Positions 23,193-37,963 of a DNA stretch of 64,000 nucleotides are shown piece after piece. The notes under the pieces are model-generated. The model was not told the DNA's origin. It did not search any database and saw nothing but the letters and a program-made list of their open reading frames with translations. Position numbers and translations under genes: made by a program. Where the stretch lies: positions 372,001 to 436,000 of the forward strand of contig JYIP02000006.1 of assembly GCA_001051155.2 (NCBI GenBank), given 5' to 3'. Positions within the stretch are counted from its first letter, which is position 1; every line of letters starts with the position of its first letter. This stretch comes from Chrysoporthe austroafricana. Lineage: Eukaryota > Ascomycota > Sordariomycetes > Diaporthales > Cryphonectriaceae.

Positions 23193-24413
23193 ATGACAAC
23201 GAGCTCAGCATCAGCAACCAGTACGTCGTCATCGGCCTTGACGTCGCAGCCCACTCCGATACGCGATTTTCGCTTCGCGGGTTGTTGGGCCGCAGACACG
23301 ACCAATTTTACTCTCCCCGAGGTCAATACAAATGAGAGCCTGGGTGCCTGCGCCGAGGCGTGTGATGATTTTGGGTTATTCGGTACAAAGGCCACGCAGT
23401 GTGAGTAGAACAAGAGCTCTATCACCTCAGTGGGTTTGTTAGCTAAGAGACCTCCAGGCTTTTGCGGCGTTGCCATGCCGCTTCCGTCCTCGAGACTGCC
23501 TCCCACGGACTGCAACTCGACTTCTGAAGATGTTGGCTTGCAGCTCTGCCGAGGGGCCAACTGCCTTTCCCTATACGTTTTTGCCGTCGAAATGGAAGAC
23601 GGACCGGTGATGGCTACAAGCAGCAACGTTCTCGCGGTCACAGGCACTACCGGCCTGAGCACTTCGGTATCGACCCAAAGCAACACACACAGCTCCTTGA
23701 AAGGTGACTCTCCGCCGATTTCTGCTTCCCCGTCAGCCTCAAGCAGCACCGCAATAGCTGCAGTGCCCTCGACCTCGTCAGTACCAAGCAGCTCCGTGAC
23801 GACTGCCTTGTGGCCAAGCTCATCGAGCACACAGACGGGTGAGATTCCGGTCACAACACCAGCCAGCCGCACTTCCGACGAGCCTCCTTCAAGTGCTTCA
23901 TCGGCAAGTCCAGATTCGCCAATTCTCCCGACATCGACGACGACTCCTCCAATTCTCTCCACAACCTCACGGGGCAGTCCAGCCGGATCAGACTTGAACA
24001 CCTCGGAGTCGGCCACGACTATCCAACCTGGCCCTAGCATCAAAGCACCACCCTCATCTTCTACACTATTGAGCGACCAGGGCTACTGCACTACTGTGGA
24101 CGCGACTGCGTCTTCGATACCAACAGCCACCATCCAAACTAAACCTACTGGCTCTAGCAGTCCAGCGTCGACAGGGTCCAGCTGGGCCGCCGCCAAAACC
24201 GCAGTTGTAGTAGTGGGTGTTACTGCTGCGATAGCTCTTGCAGCAGGATTGGGCTATACAATTTCTCGACAGATAACGAAGGCATGGAGACAGCCCAGAG
24301 ATGGTGACTCAGAGGCGTGGAAATACAGACCACACGGATATCGGTCCAGCATGCTGCCTTGGGATCCAAACGGAGCGATCAGGTTGATAGGTGGAACGTG
24401 GGGTTTGAGGTGA
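23193..24413 (+). CDS. WSC-domain, Ser/Thr-rich single-pass membrane protein
   Basis: Two exons, 23193-23400 and 23458-24413 (57-nt intron, donor GTGAGT, acceptor CCAG, phase 1), give 387 residues. Residues about 25-115 form a WSC-type Cys-rich domain: FRFAGCWAAD, ACAEACDDFG, CFCGVAMPL, CNSTSEDVGLQLCRGANC and LSLYV, the order seen in Wsc1-like wall sensors and fungal exo-glucanases. A long Ser/Thr/Pro-rich region (about 120-310), likely O-mannosylated, leads to one membrane helix (about 312-338, TAVVVVGVTAAIALAAGLG) and a 49-residue basic cytoplasmic tail. The architecture fits a wall-stress sensor. However, the N-terminus at the chosen ATG is Ser/Thr-rich, not a signal peptide. Either an upstream exon is missing or the protein is not classically secreted. 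Confidence 0.8.
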
Positions 24414-24987
24414 TCGAGTGGAGGTCAGTAACTACAAGGGGCCACCAAGACAACGTGTCTAGTCACGCAAGGACTTGGACGACTGATAAGTGTTATATGC
24501 AGCCCCAAGGTGGTTCGATGAGTACCGAATCTTGGAAGTACCAACGGAGTATAGTCACATAACGAGTTCATTTTTGCATTCTTATTTTGAAATGGGAAAG
24601 CTAAAATAAGTGTAAGCATTAGTCTGAGGAACAGTAATAATAGAGGTGGTAATAGCAGGAATAATAGTAGGAGAGTCGTCTTGGCTTCAGAGCATACCTC
24701 CCAAGGACTCGATAAATAATAATCTCTATAAGGAAATGTCTTGTCGATCAGGCAATTTTAGGAAGATTAAGTCATAGTCTTCGACTGGGTTGTTTATCAT
24801 AAAGAAGGGAGCAGGCTCGAGGAAACGTAGTTTGCTCCGTACCATTTCTTATAAGCGAAATATAGATTGCACGTCTATAGACTCTATGCTTGGGTATCAT
24901 GGCATTTTCCATCCAAAGAACCGTAAATGCAAACGCCCCCCCCCCCCAATGCGAGTGGTATTGGCCACCTAGATGCCGGCCGTCGTC
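24414..24987. other. Convergent intergenic region
   Basis: A/T-richer 3' flanks of the WSC and peptidyl-tRNA hydrolase genes. No gene seen. Confidence 0.5.
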
Positions 24988-25908
24988 TCACGATGCCCGC
25001 CCCTTCTGACCCTTCCCTCTACCCTTCTTTCCTGGCGAGCTCGTGGGTTGACGGACGTCATCGCTCGCCCCTTTCTCTCTTTCTGATCTCCATGTGGCCT
25101 CAATCTCCTGCAATGCTGCCAGGACCGGGGGCCCGGATTTCTCGAAAAAAGAGTCCCTCTGGTACTTGCTCAACGGCCTGAGCACGTAGTCGGAGACGGT
25201 AGCATGATCCCTCCCCTCGGGCCGGCCGATGCCGAGGGAGATCTTTGCCCACCTGGTAGTGTGGTGGCTGGGGTCGGGGGACGCCATGAGCGACATGATG
25301 CTCTTCAGGCCGTTGTGGCCGCGATGGCTCCTGTCCCACCTGCGCACCCTGACGACACACGTGTCCTCCTCGAGGTCGTCATGCACCACGACCAGGCCGA
25401 GGGGGGTGCCGGGGTGGTTTTCCTCGTGTTGCTGCAGGGTCTCCCTCCATGCCCTCGCCAGCCAGGACCCTGAGACGTTCATGAGGGTGGGGCACTGGAG
25501 GAGGGTGTACCTGGGACCCCTCGAGGCCTGTGTGGCCTTCTTCCCCAGACGCTCAGAAGAGAAACGGGGCTGGCCGGCGTCGCGCTGAAGGAGGCTCTGG
25601 AGCGACTGCAGGGCGATGTGGCCGGCGGAGTGGAGGCTGTCGGCGTAGGGAGGAGGGTTGCCAAGGCTGACGATGAGGAAGTGGGGGTCGAAGGGCTGCT
25701 CGGCGGAGGCAACGGCGGTCGTTGTGGGTGCGGCTGGATGCATGGTCTGATCTGCAGAGAGCTGCAGCCCTGCCCGCTGTGAGCGGAGTGGTGATGTGGT
25801 GTGCAGGTTGAGTGGTGTGGCGGGCGACAGCACACGCTGGACGGGAGAAGAGAGGAGGCCCCGGCAGCGCCCTGATGGGCTCAAGTATCTGAACGTGGCG
25901 AGCGGCAT
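24988..25908 (-). CDS. PTH1: Peptidyl-tRNA hydrolase, Pth1 type, probably mitochondrial
   Basis: A single exon of 306 residues from the ATG at 25908. The first about 75 residues are rich in Arg, Ser and Leu with almost no acids (MPLATFRYLSPSGRCRGLL), a likely mitochondrial presequence; a second in-frame Met at residue 56 could give a form without it. The catalytic domain shows the Pth family landmarks: SLGNPPPYADSLHSAGH with the substrate Asn84 and catalytic His93, TLMNVSG with Asn144, and VVHDDLE with Asp177 (numbers counted by eye). The enzyme cleaves the ester bond of peptidyl-tRNAs released from stalled ribosomes. The C-terminal 30 residues form a Lys/Gly-rich tail (GKKGRGKGQKGRAS). It is divergent from the BAR gene, sharing an intergenic promoter region of about 0.8 kb. 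Confidence 0.93.
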   Translation of the reverse strand: MPLATFRYLSPSGRCRGLLSSPVQRVLSPATPLNLHTTSPLRSQRAGLQLSADQTMHPAAPTTTAVASAEQPFDPHFLIVSLGNPPPYADSLHSAGHIALQSLQSLLQRDAGQPRFSSERLGKKATQASRGPRYTLLQCPTLMNVSGSWLARAWRETLQQHEENHPGTPLGLVVVHDDLEEDTCVVRVRRWDRSHRGHNGLKSIMSLMASPDPSHHTTRWAKISLGIGRPEGRDHATVSDYVLRPLSKYQRDSFFEKSGPPVLAALQEIEATWRSEREKGASDDVRQPTSSPGKKGRGKGQKGRAS

Positions 25909-26735
25909 GGTGGCCGTATTTATTCCCAAGGATCCGGTCGTGCCCGTGATTGCGGCCTCCTCCCTCGTGCTGACCGGCTTTGTCAGACTCTCCTCAACGT
26001 TCCCCCTCGGGGATCCTATCCAGGGCTGGCTACAGGATGAATCACACCGTTGTGATCGGGGACATTATAGGTGGGACTGAGAGGAAGGAGGGTGGAAAGG
26101 TGGTCGAGGATGAGTGAGCCCGAGCCCGAGCCTGTGCCTGAGCCTCAGCCTCATGCATTGTTTTCGAGTCATCCGGCGAGTCGATTTGGCTGGACTGGTT
26201 TTGAAGAGAGTGAGAGAGCGTGACTCTGAATGATGTTGTTTAGTCAGCACATCTTTTTTTTTTTTTTTAATTTCCGGAGGGGGGGGGGTAGTCGTGGCCA
26301 TCCCTTGCGAGATGCACCGCTTGTGACGTAATCCTGCACCGCCCCAAGCCCCCAGCAGGTAGAGTGGTATTCACTGGGTACATAGTACGAGTACAGCGGG
26401 CTGTGCCAGTGTGGCGGCCCCATCACAGGCAGCACGAGTGCCTGACTCCCCCCAACGACATGCATGACGAACGTTGACTGCCCACGAGACGCCCTCGCCC
26501 TCCGCGCACTCGACATCATCACTATCACCACCACTGAAGCCAGGCAGCACCATAGCAAGCATCAGCGCTCGGACGACCACCCTGCGCCGCCTCTTCCAGA
26601 GTCCACGCATCACCACACCTACTTCCGCCGAGAGACCTGCCCAAGCCGAGTCCCTCCTTTCGCGTCCTGACCTCCCCCGTACCGCTCCCGCTCCCCACCG
26701 AACCCGATCACGCCAGCGAGCAACGATCGCCCAGC
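25909..26735. promoter_or_regulatory. Divergent promoter region between PTH1 and RVS161 genes
   Basis: About 830 bp between two divergent starts. It contains GAGCCC/CCTGAG hexamer repeats at 26112-26150, a T run at 26254-26268 and a G run at 26280-26288. No gene is supported. Confidence 0.5.
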
Positions 26736-28001
26736 ATGTCTTGGGCAGGTATGTCTGTCCGACATCGACGTGGCCTGCCCCTCCAACTCCCTTCTTGGGC
26801 AGCGGTCGCGGATACGTCAGGGTGGTGTGCTGACATGTCGACGCTTCAGGCTTCAAGAAGAATGTCAACCGCGCGACGACGCAGGTGATGATGAAGACTG
26901 GTACGTCCGACGCCTGGTGATCGTGAGCTTCTCTGCCCGGCGACCTGGCTGACCTGACCGTCCCGTCTCCACGGATAGGCCATGTCGAGAAGACCAATGA
27001 CCGCGATTACGAAGTCGAAGAACGGTACGACCATCCTTGTCCCCGACCCTCTCCGTTTCCGCCCTCTGACAACATCCCAGCCGCTTCCGCACCATGGAGA
27101 CAGCATCGTTGAGACTTCAGAAAGAGGCCAAGGGCTACCTGGACTCCCTTAGAGGTTCGCCCCCCTCCCCCCCAAAAACCCCCTCTCCTATTCTACATCA
27201 TGCGCATGTCCCAACCGAGCCGCTGACCGCCGCCCCCTTCTAGCAATGACCGCCTCACAAATGCGCATCGCCGAGACCATTGACGCTTTCTACGGGGATG
27301 CAGGGGCCAAGGACGGTGTCAGCAGGAGTTACAAGCAGGCTGTCGAGGATCTAGACGCAGAGACCATAAAAGCCCTCGACGGGCCGTATCGGTACGGGGC
27401 TCACGGCTTCGCCACAGATCAGGGGAGAGAAAGAGGGGCGTGCCGGGTAGGATGCTGACCGTTGTTCTCTGGACAGGACTACTGTGCTGGAGCCAATCTC
27501 CAGATTTTGTGCCTACTTTCCCGACGTCAACGAATGTATGTCTCCCCGTCCCTGACACGTCTTGCTGCCGCCCTCGCGGGGCGCAGGCTGACTCTGCACC
27601 CCGCAGGCATCAAGAAGCGCAGCCATAAGCTCCTCGACTACGACGCCCTCCGTGCCAAGGTCAAGCGCCTGGTCGACAAGCCTGACAAGGACGTCACGAA
27701 GCTCCCGCGCGCAGAGAAGGAGCAGGATATGGCCAAGGCCGCCTACGAGCAGCTCAACGAGCAGCTGTGCACCGAGCTGCCTCAGCTCATAGACCTGCGC
27801 GTCCCGTACCTGGATCCCTCCTTCGAAGCCCTCGTAAAGATCCAGCTGCGCTTCTGTGCCGAAGCCTACAGCCGCATGGCCCAGGTCCAGCAGTATCTCG
27901 ATGCTGAGACCCGGGACCAGTACGCCCAAGGCCATCTCGACTCCCGTGTCGAGCAGGTCTTGCAAGAGATCCGCGAGTTGAGTATCAGCGGCACTGTCTG
28001 A
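26736..28001 (+). CDS. RVS161: BAR-domain protein, Rvs161/Hob3 orthologue
   Basis: Seven exons (26736-26748, 26850-26900, 26979-27024, 27081-27154, 27244-27391, 27477-27535, 27607-28001) encode 261 residues, close to the 265 of yeast Rvs161. The first exon contributes only MSWA plus one base, a structure common in fungal homologues, and each junction restores the conserved sequence (MSWAGFKKNVNRAT, DYEVEERRFRTME, DSLRAMTASQMRIAE, DGPYRTTVLEPISRF). It is an N-BAR/amphiphysin-type protein without an SH3 domain. It dimerises with an Rvs167-like partner, bends membranes at endocytic sites and supports actin organisation. All introns are GT-AG, 56-101 nt. No defects are seen. The C-terminus ends RELSISGTV. 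Confidence 0.95.
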
Positions 28002-28705
28002 TCTCTGCGGTATCGACATCTTGTTTGGGGGAAGGCGGAGGGGAAGTTATCATTGTGATTTGACCCTCGGGCTGGTTTTACTTCGATTGGTCGCCTTGAG
28101 CGCTCACAGGCGGGTGAAAACCCCACGACCATGCTCTTCTTACTCTTGGCCTGCTGGTGAACCCCGCAGGGGGAAGACCTCTGGCATGCTTCAGCTTTAT
28201 GGAGCCTAATGTACGCTCTCGTTGCGGCCACGACAAGCGCGGCAAAACGGTCGGCTGTCAGCACTTAGGTGCAAATCGCCACAAGTGCCCGTCTCAGTGC
28301 CAATATCTCGTGCCTCTGCGGAACGTGATGGCCTTCCACCTTGACATTGCAGTGCAGCCTGATTCATGCGCAGGATTTTTAGAGTCTATGGGTCTTATTA
28401 GGTATTTATATCAGGCATGAGAACTCAAGACGCTTGAGACTGAGCTACAGATTTAAGTTACCCTACCGCAAAGACCATGCCCTGAGATGTGCGACGATGT
28501 TGCCGCGCGACATATGCATCCAACCGAGGCCTCTGTAATATCACATCGTGAAACAATTGAGTCCGGCTTATGGAGGTGAGGATCTGGGACGATTGATGTC
28601 TTTCCCGGGCAACACGGATCAATATCATGGGCACTCGATGGGCAGCTCACTCGTTGGGTTTAACAACACAAATAATTATCTATATGCTCCGAGCGACAGA
28701 GACGT
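28002..28705. other. Convergent intergenic region
   Basis: 3' flanks of the BAR gene and the 7TM gene. No coding region is supported. Confidence 0.5.
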
Positions 28706-30216
28706 CTACAGGGAATCCACCCTCTGTGTGACAACCGTGGTCGTCTGTATCCCAAGCCCACTCCCCGGTAGCTGTCGCAGTTCTGCAAGTCCCGAGTTCC
28801 GTTTATCACGGCCTCCAGTCACGTACACATGGTACGCGGGCATCTCGATGTCTCCCCGCATAGATCCAAGGCTGTCGTCTGTCTTCAGGCCATCCGTATC
28901 TATGAAGCCATCCTGGTCATATGCCCCACTGCGCGCGATGCCCTTGGTAGAAGAGGTCTCTCCGTTCCTGAACCTGGATTTCTGGGTACCATTGCCAGTC
29001 AAGCCGTATCCGCGCGACGGGATCCCGCCACCGCTGCCGGTTGACTTGAAGAGGCGTGGGAGGATGAGCGCGACGAGGGGCTTCAGTGTCGGCAGGCAGG
29101 CAGCGAGCACGCCGATGCAGAGCTCGAGAAGGGACCATATGGCCGCGTCAGTGTTGTCCCAGGTCGGATCCGAGGAGGCTGCGGCCGCCTTCAGGGTGGT
29201 GATGCGATAGACTGAAATAACACAGGTGCTGCGCGGCGTAGGTGAGATTTGTGTCCATAGAGAAGAGCGTCCAATGCTCAAATAAGGGCAGCCAGAGGGG
29301 CGGGGACTCGGGTGCTGGCAAAGAAGCAACTCACAAGAATCCGAGACAAAAGATGCCCATCAACATGATCTTCTGCTTTTTCGGCAGACGGAGGCTCTTG
29401 ATCACGGGCAGCGGCATCGTGAAGACGAGCAGATCGGTGAGCAGATTGACCGCGGCCATGAAGTACCAAAGGGTCAGTTCGTTAACACATCTCCCCGGGA
29501 CGCCCGTGTCCCAGAAGGCCTCGACAGGGACGCAGGAAAGAGGCAGAAGAATAGACAGGGTCGTTGCCCAGAGCCCCTCGAGGATAAGGCCAGCCAGCGT
29601 CAGCTTCTGCATCAGGGGGTAGGTGAAAATGCGGCGGAACTGGAGCAGGATAGAGATCTTGACGACGCAGATTGCGACGTTGTACATGATTATGGAAGAG
29701 TAAAAGGATTTCCTAGTCCATATCTTGGGGTTAGTATTCTCTCCCCCAGGATCTGTCTCTTGGGAGCAAGCGAACCAGGCCCTCTCAAGGCTCGTAGTTC
29801 CGGAATCGTGGTCGAGATGCCAAAAGCTTCTGGTTTATAACTGACATGTAAGGCACGTAGTTCTGGGCAGGTATAACCCAGAAGTGATGGCCCATCCCAA
29901 AAGCGCTCTCTGAAGATATTGAAGTCAGCATTCGTCCCTGGCGAGCGTCTCTGGAGCCCATCAGGGAGGGCTTTTCGACTTCTTGGGACAGTCACTCACC
30001 CGAAAGGATGGCTGCGGCAGAGCCGAGGGTCAGGACCTGCGCAAATGCCATGACAACGTCGTCGGCGCCGAGCGTGTGAAGAATTCGGGCGCGGGTGAAG
30101 ACGCGCAGGATGACTGTTACCGTGGACAGGACGCAGGCGATGGTGACAAGCGAGACAATGTAACACGTCTGAGACTCGCCATCTTTAGAATGATCGATTT
30201 CGGCTGTCGAGGCCAT
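28706..30216 (-). CDS. Fungal 'rhodopsin-domain' seven-transmembrane protein
   Basis: Four exons (30216-30000, 29909-29846, 29712-29335, 29228-28706) encode 393 residues. The ends are GT-AG (donors GTGAGT, GTCAGT, GTGAGT) and every join gives family sequence: ILSESAFGMGHHFW, VPYMKSFYSSIIMYN and CLGFFTCVISVYRITTL. Seven hydrophobic helices cover about residues 15-290, followed by a polar Ser/Gly/Arg-rich tail of about 105 residues. Landmarks of the family (Pth11-related and CFEM-less integral membrane proteins of Pezizomycotina) include GADDVVMAFA, KISILLQFRRIF, GRCVNELTLWYF and DPTWDNTDAAIWSLLE. The family is named rhodopsin in domain databases but lacks proven retinal binding, and ligand and function are unknown. 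No CFEM domain precedes it. Intron 2 carries a duplicated-looking copy of the preceding exon end. Confidence 0.88.
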
Positions 30217-33793
<3,577 letters not shown>

Positions 33794-34482
33794 TCAGGCC
33801 AGAATTTTGGCACTCCACATAATACCATTCTGAATAATTCTCATAAACCACGGGTCTCTGTAAGCCTCGTCAAAGTGTCCTAGAGCAGTGTAGAACGACC
33901 GCGAGCCTTGATCTTTACACCAAGCAATAGGGTGGTCTTCACCCATAGTGCCCCCCTCGTAGGTTGTCTCCCTGATCGACAACAGGATGTGAGCTCCGCT
34001 CGTTCTCGGGTTGGATTGAAAATTGTACCACTCATCGAACCATTCGAAGTGGGTGCCGTTGCCCTGGAGATTGATATCTGAGGTGATCGGAATGCTCTTT
34101 TTTGCCGATGGGTCGGTCACGACGGTGCCCGAAAGAATTGGGTGACTGGCGTCCTTAACCACCACCGTTCCCGTCTGCGTCTGAGGGTGATCCGTGAATA
34201 CAGCCCCGATCAGGTTTCCGTAGAACTGCGAGGAAGGCAGGCCAGTCGACGCACAATGAATTCCCACCACCCCGCCGCCGTTGCGGACAAATTCCTTCAG
34301 GGCATTCAATTGCGCATCGTTGTCAAAAAACTCGCCTGAAGTTTGTAGAAATACTATGACGCGGTATAATGCTAATATCGATGGATTGAAGACGACGGTC
34401 TCTTCGGTAGCGTGCACGGTAAAGGGGATCAGTGAGTTCGCTGAGTTTCTGGCGAGTTCCTCCAGTGCTGCAATTCCCGCCG
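33794..34482 (-). pseudogene. ThuA-like gene, C-terminal part (split by E1)
   Basis: This is the 3' part of a ThuA-family gene (trehalose-utilisation-like, class-I glutamine-amidotransferase-like fold; enzymatic role in fungi not established). From 34482 the frame reads PAGIAALEELARNSANS, then VVFLQTSGEFF, GGGVVGIHCAST, FTDHPQTQTGTV and GTMGEDHPIAWCKDQGSRSFYTALGH to a stop at 33794. The frame has no internal stop. It is cut off upstream at the E1 target duplication (34483-34487). The missing first 33 codons lie at 61806-61707 on the same strand, beyond the 27.2-kb insertion. Without the insertion the gene would encode 262 residues, a normal ThuA length, so the gene was probably intact when hit. 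Confidence 0.9.
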
Positions 34483-34487
34483 GGATG
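34483..34487. repeat. E1 target-site duplication, left copy (GGATG)
   Basis: GGATG immediately precedes the left LTR and is repeated exactly after the right LTR at 61707-61711. Removing the element plus one copy restores the ThuA frame. Confidence 0.92.
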
Positions 34488-34783
34488 TGTTATACGGACA
34501 CCCAAGGGTGCCATAAGGAAGAAAAGGCATTAAGGCATTGCGAGTTACGCGCCGTTAGGCATGAAAACCCGCCTAACGGCAGGGAAAAGGATACCCAACT
34601 GCATGAAGAAGGAAGCTATATAATAGATGCCTGAAGCAGATATCGGAACTAAGGTCTATAAATACGGCAGGAACGAGCCTGTCGGATCTGGGATGGACCT
34701 AGTTTTTCAGTACTCCTTAAGTTACCTTGACAGTTATCGTTAAATTGAGACCCTTCCAAGCCCAGAACTCTGCCCTTATAACA
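34488..34783 (+). repeat. E1 left LTR (296 bp)
   Basis: Begins TGTTATACGG and ends TTATAACA. It aligns without gaps to the right LTR with 18 differences by eye, all transitions. It retains the TG...CA ends. Confidence 0.93.
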
Positions 34784-34857
34784 AATAACTGTTAAGCCCC
34801 TTAAGCGACCGCTATCCCTTTTCGCTTAAAATCTTTTATCAATTATAACGCTTCCTT

Positions 34858-37170
34858 ATGCTTGCCGGCAAATCGGACCCCGGCTTTCCTATTTATCAAA
34901 CTACCGACTTTCAGGCTCAGACTAAGGAAAAATTCCGCTACTTTTCCGAAAAAAAAGGACCTTCCTTACTAATTATCCTTATAACGGAACGACTGCCGGA
35001 CGTTAGCATATCGCGAGACCTTTCAGAAGGCTATAAGGCTTATACTTATGCTTTCGTCCTTTATAACCCCTAGGACTTTGAGGTCGTTATAAAAGACGTT
35101 CTAGACTTTGCTTAAAGCGAAATAGTTATTATAAACCTTCTTAAATAGATAGTTCAGATCTATTAAAGCTTTCTCGATTTATACGAAACTATTAAAGCTT
35201 TTGCCCGAAACGTTAATAAAGAATATCTGGATAACTATACCGTTCGTAAAAACTTCAAAAGGCAATATTCTATTATAAGGAATAATTATAACGCTATGGT
35301 TTCTATATACCGAGCCGGTTTCGAAATAACTTATTAATAAGTCTAATGGTTCTAATGAGAGATCGAGCAAGCCAGCTTTTCTTTCGCCGAAAAGATCTGG
35401 GGAATTATCGCTACCCTTATTAATAATAAGGAAGAACGGGCTCGAGCTATTAATAATATAAGTCGAGCTGTCTGCTAGCAATACCAAGCAATCCAGTCTT
35501 TTAAACAGATTGCCGCTTCGATTAAAGCTTTCAAGAAAAATATTAGCAGCTAGGCCAGCCAAATAGAAGCCCGTATTAATAATTTCCTGGCTCGAGAATA
35601 TATCAATTCGGAAAACTTAAATAAAGCGAATTATTACTAGATAAATAATATAAAATATTTGTTTCAGGAAGCTATCCAGGAATACCGGGTATAGGAATAA
35701 TCTTATCGATAACCCAATATAGCGTTAATTATTGCAAATCTAGGAATAAGGGCTGCCTTGCAAGAACGGGCATTCCCCGCTATCCTAACTTTAACCGTTT
35801 TTTTTACTAAGTACTTATTTTCCGAAACCCGGTTCAGAACTAATATCCCTTTTACTAATGCCGATATCTTAGCTTCCCGAGCAAGCTATACCGCTAATAT
35901 AATACGCGTCTAGTTTGAAGTTGCATATACGGGAGCTTTTCGCTTAAGCTTTGCGCTGCTCTGACAATCTTATATTCCGGGACTTCCCGATTCGGACCCA
36001 AATAATTCAGACTCTGACAAATCCCTTAAAGGCCTTCCTAGAAGCCCTTTTCTAAAACCCCTTAACGGAAAGAGCTCCTTGCCAGATAATAATAATAATA
36101 TTCGCAAACTTATAAACTTTTTATATTGGCTCTTTTAATAAAGTATCCAAGTTAATCCGGTTTATTTAAATAAACTACTATCTTATAATAGAAAGGACTT
36201 ATCAAAATTTCGGCTATAATACTTTGCAATCGTTTCTTATATAAAAACTTATATTAATAATTTCTTGCAAAACTTCCAGAAAATTAACTGAATTAATTCC
36301 TTACTAACGGAAAAAGCCTGCTTTTAGTATTAGTTTAAAGCATTATAATTTCGCAATTTAAGAAAAAAAGACCGCTAATTAGCTTATTTAACAGCTTTCT
36401 AAGAATGCTTTACGGACTTATTAGCCTTTTATATTAATTCCCGGAAAATAATAAATCTCAAATATAATAGAAATATAGCCTAGTATTTTACCGAGCTTAT
36501 AGCCTTTAACGAAAAAATTTACTAATTAGGAATTACTTTCCGAATCCATATTGCAAAAACCTTTTCAAATAATATTATCAAAATAATTTACTCGCAGCTA
36601 AATACCCTACTTAAGATCGATAACGAATTCCTTATTGCTATTTAGGAAGCCGGACAAATCTATAAGAATATGCTATCCAACCCAGGCTTATCGGGAAAAG
36701 GCGCGCCCAATTCGATTTCAGGGCGCTTGAAATCGGGCTAACCCGACAAAACTAGCTGCTCCCGTTCCGTTCCATTCTCAAATCGACCCGACAAATCGAA
36801 ATCTGGGAATGAATAGCGGAAAAATACCGAAAAAATCTGGAACTCAAATAAGGAAGCACTTAAAAATATTAATCAAAAGGATATTAATCAGAGAAAGAAA
36901 GACAAGAAGGCCTACTAGCGCTATAGCTAGGATAATTATCAAACCCTTGCTTGTTTCGCTAAAAAGGATATAAATGGGAAGGCTTTGCCAGTTTTCCCGA
37001 ACTTATACGCTGCTGCTCTTATTACGTCTGTTTCCAAATCGCAAAGAACGAAGCGAATAGCTAAAGAAGCCTTTATTCCGGAAGCCAAAAGACTTAAAAT
37101 CAATTCCGTTATTAATAAACCGAAAGAGCTTTATTTCGAAAAACTACCGGATTCGGATAGCGACTTATAA
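34858..37170 (+). pseudogene. E1 gag-like reading frame, RIP-degraded
   Basis: One frame of 771 codons runs from ATG 34858 (MLAGKSDPGFPIYQTTDF) to a stop at 37168, with TAA/TAG interruptions. Recognisable coding stretches such as LINNKEERARAINNISRAV (near 35420) and the open C-terminal 61 codons from 36985 (MPVFPNLYAAALITSVSKS) stay in the same frame. Position after the left LTR and before RT makes this the structural (gag-like) protein. No CCHC zinc knuckle could be made out. The pol frame downstream is shifted by -1 relative to this one. Confidence 0.6.
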
Positions 37171-37963
37171 TAACGCAAGGGCACGATTAACCAGGTTTAC
37201 GAGATTAAGATATAAGCCCTCGATATCCTATCCGCAGCAAGATTTATTATATTTATATTCTTAATCCTATTAAACGGGTTATAATGCTTAATTCGAATTT
37301 TATTCGATATAAGCTTAATTATAGCTATTTTGTCCAAATTGCTAGCAGATTGCTTATCCTTGAAATAAGCGGAAAGAAAAATTGCTAAGGCTTTTATAGC
37401 TTTTAATTCAGTTTCCGATAAAATTTCAGGATGCTTTTTCGCCCCAGATATAATATTCCAATACGGAACTTATTTCTCTAAAATATCTTGCGAACTAAGC
37501 TAGCTCGATATTGAATTTAATATAATTTTACCCTTATAATAGCTTTAATCCTATTGCCTTAAAGGTTTTTTAAATAATTCTAAGAATATTATTTTCAATT
37601 CTTTACGCTATTTGTACTGCTTTTGCGAATAAATTATATTTTCAGAAATCTTATAAATAAAGGCATACTAATCTACCTTAACGACTTTCTAATCTATATA
37701 GAAACTCTAGAAAAATATAATAAAATAATAATTAAAATATTAAAACGTTTTACGAAATATAATCTAGCTATAGCCTTTCGAAAATGCTAGTAGAAAATGC
37801 AAGAAATCGAATTCTTAAATAATATTATTACTTAGCAAAGCATTATTATATTTACAAATAAAATAAAATGCATTTTCAATTAATCTTTGCTATTATGCTT
37901 TAAGTATATTTAGCAATTCGTAAGATTCGCAAATTTCTATTGCCATTTCATTTCGAGCTTCTC
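37171..37963 (+). pseudogene. E1 pol, reverse-transcriptase part (5' of E2 insertion)
   Basis: The RT is identified by LNDFLIYIETLEKYNK (from 37677), the eroded form of the catalytic YLDD-ILIYS block, followed by the C-terminal RT segment FVRFANFYCHFISSFS that runs into the insertion at 37963. The same codon is completed by 59260, where RNase H continues (KIVKLFTEA). Only about 500 bp separate the gag stop from the RT active site, too little for protease plus RT fingers and palm, so an internal deletion is likely. Confidence 0.7.
37959..37963. repeat. Outer E2 target duplication, left copy (TTCTC)
   Basis: TTCTC precedes the left LTR; TTTTC (59255-59259) follows the right LTR. The single C/T difference is a RIP-type transition. 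Confidence 0.82.

Noticed and set aside
34784..34810. Primer-binding site after the E1 left LTR
   Set aside because: Sequence AATAACTGTTAAGCC lacks a TGG start and no tRNA match is evident, even allowing for RIP.
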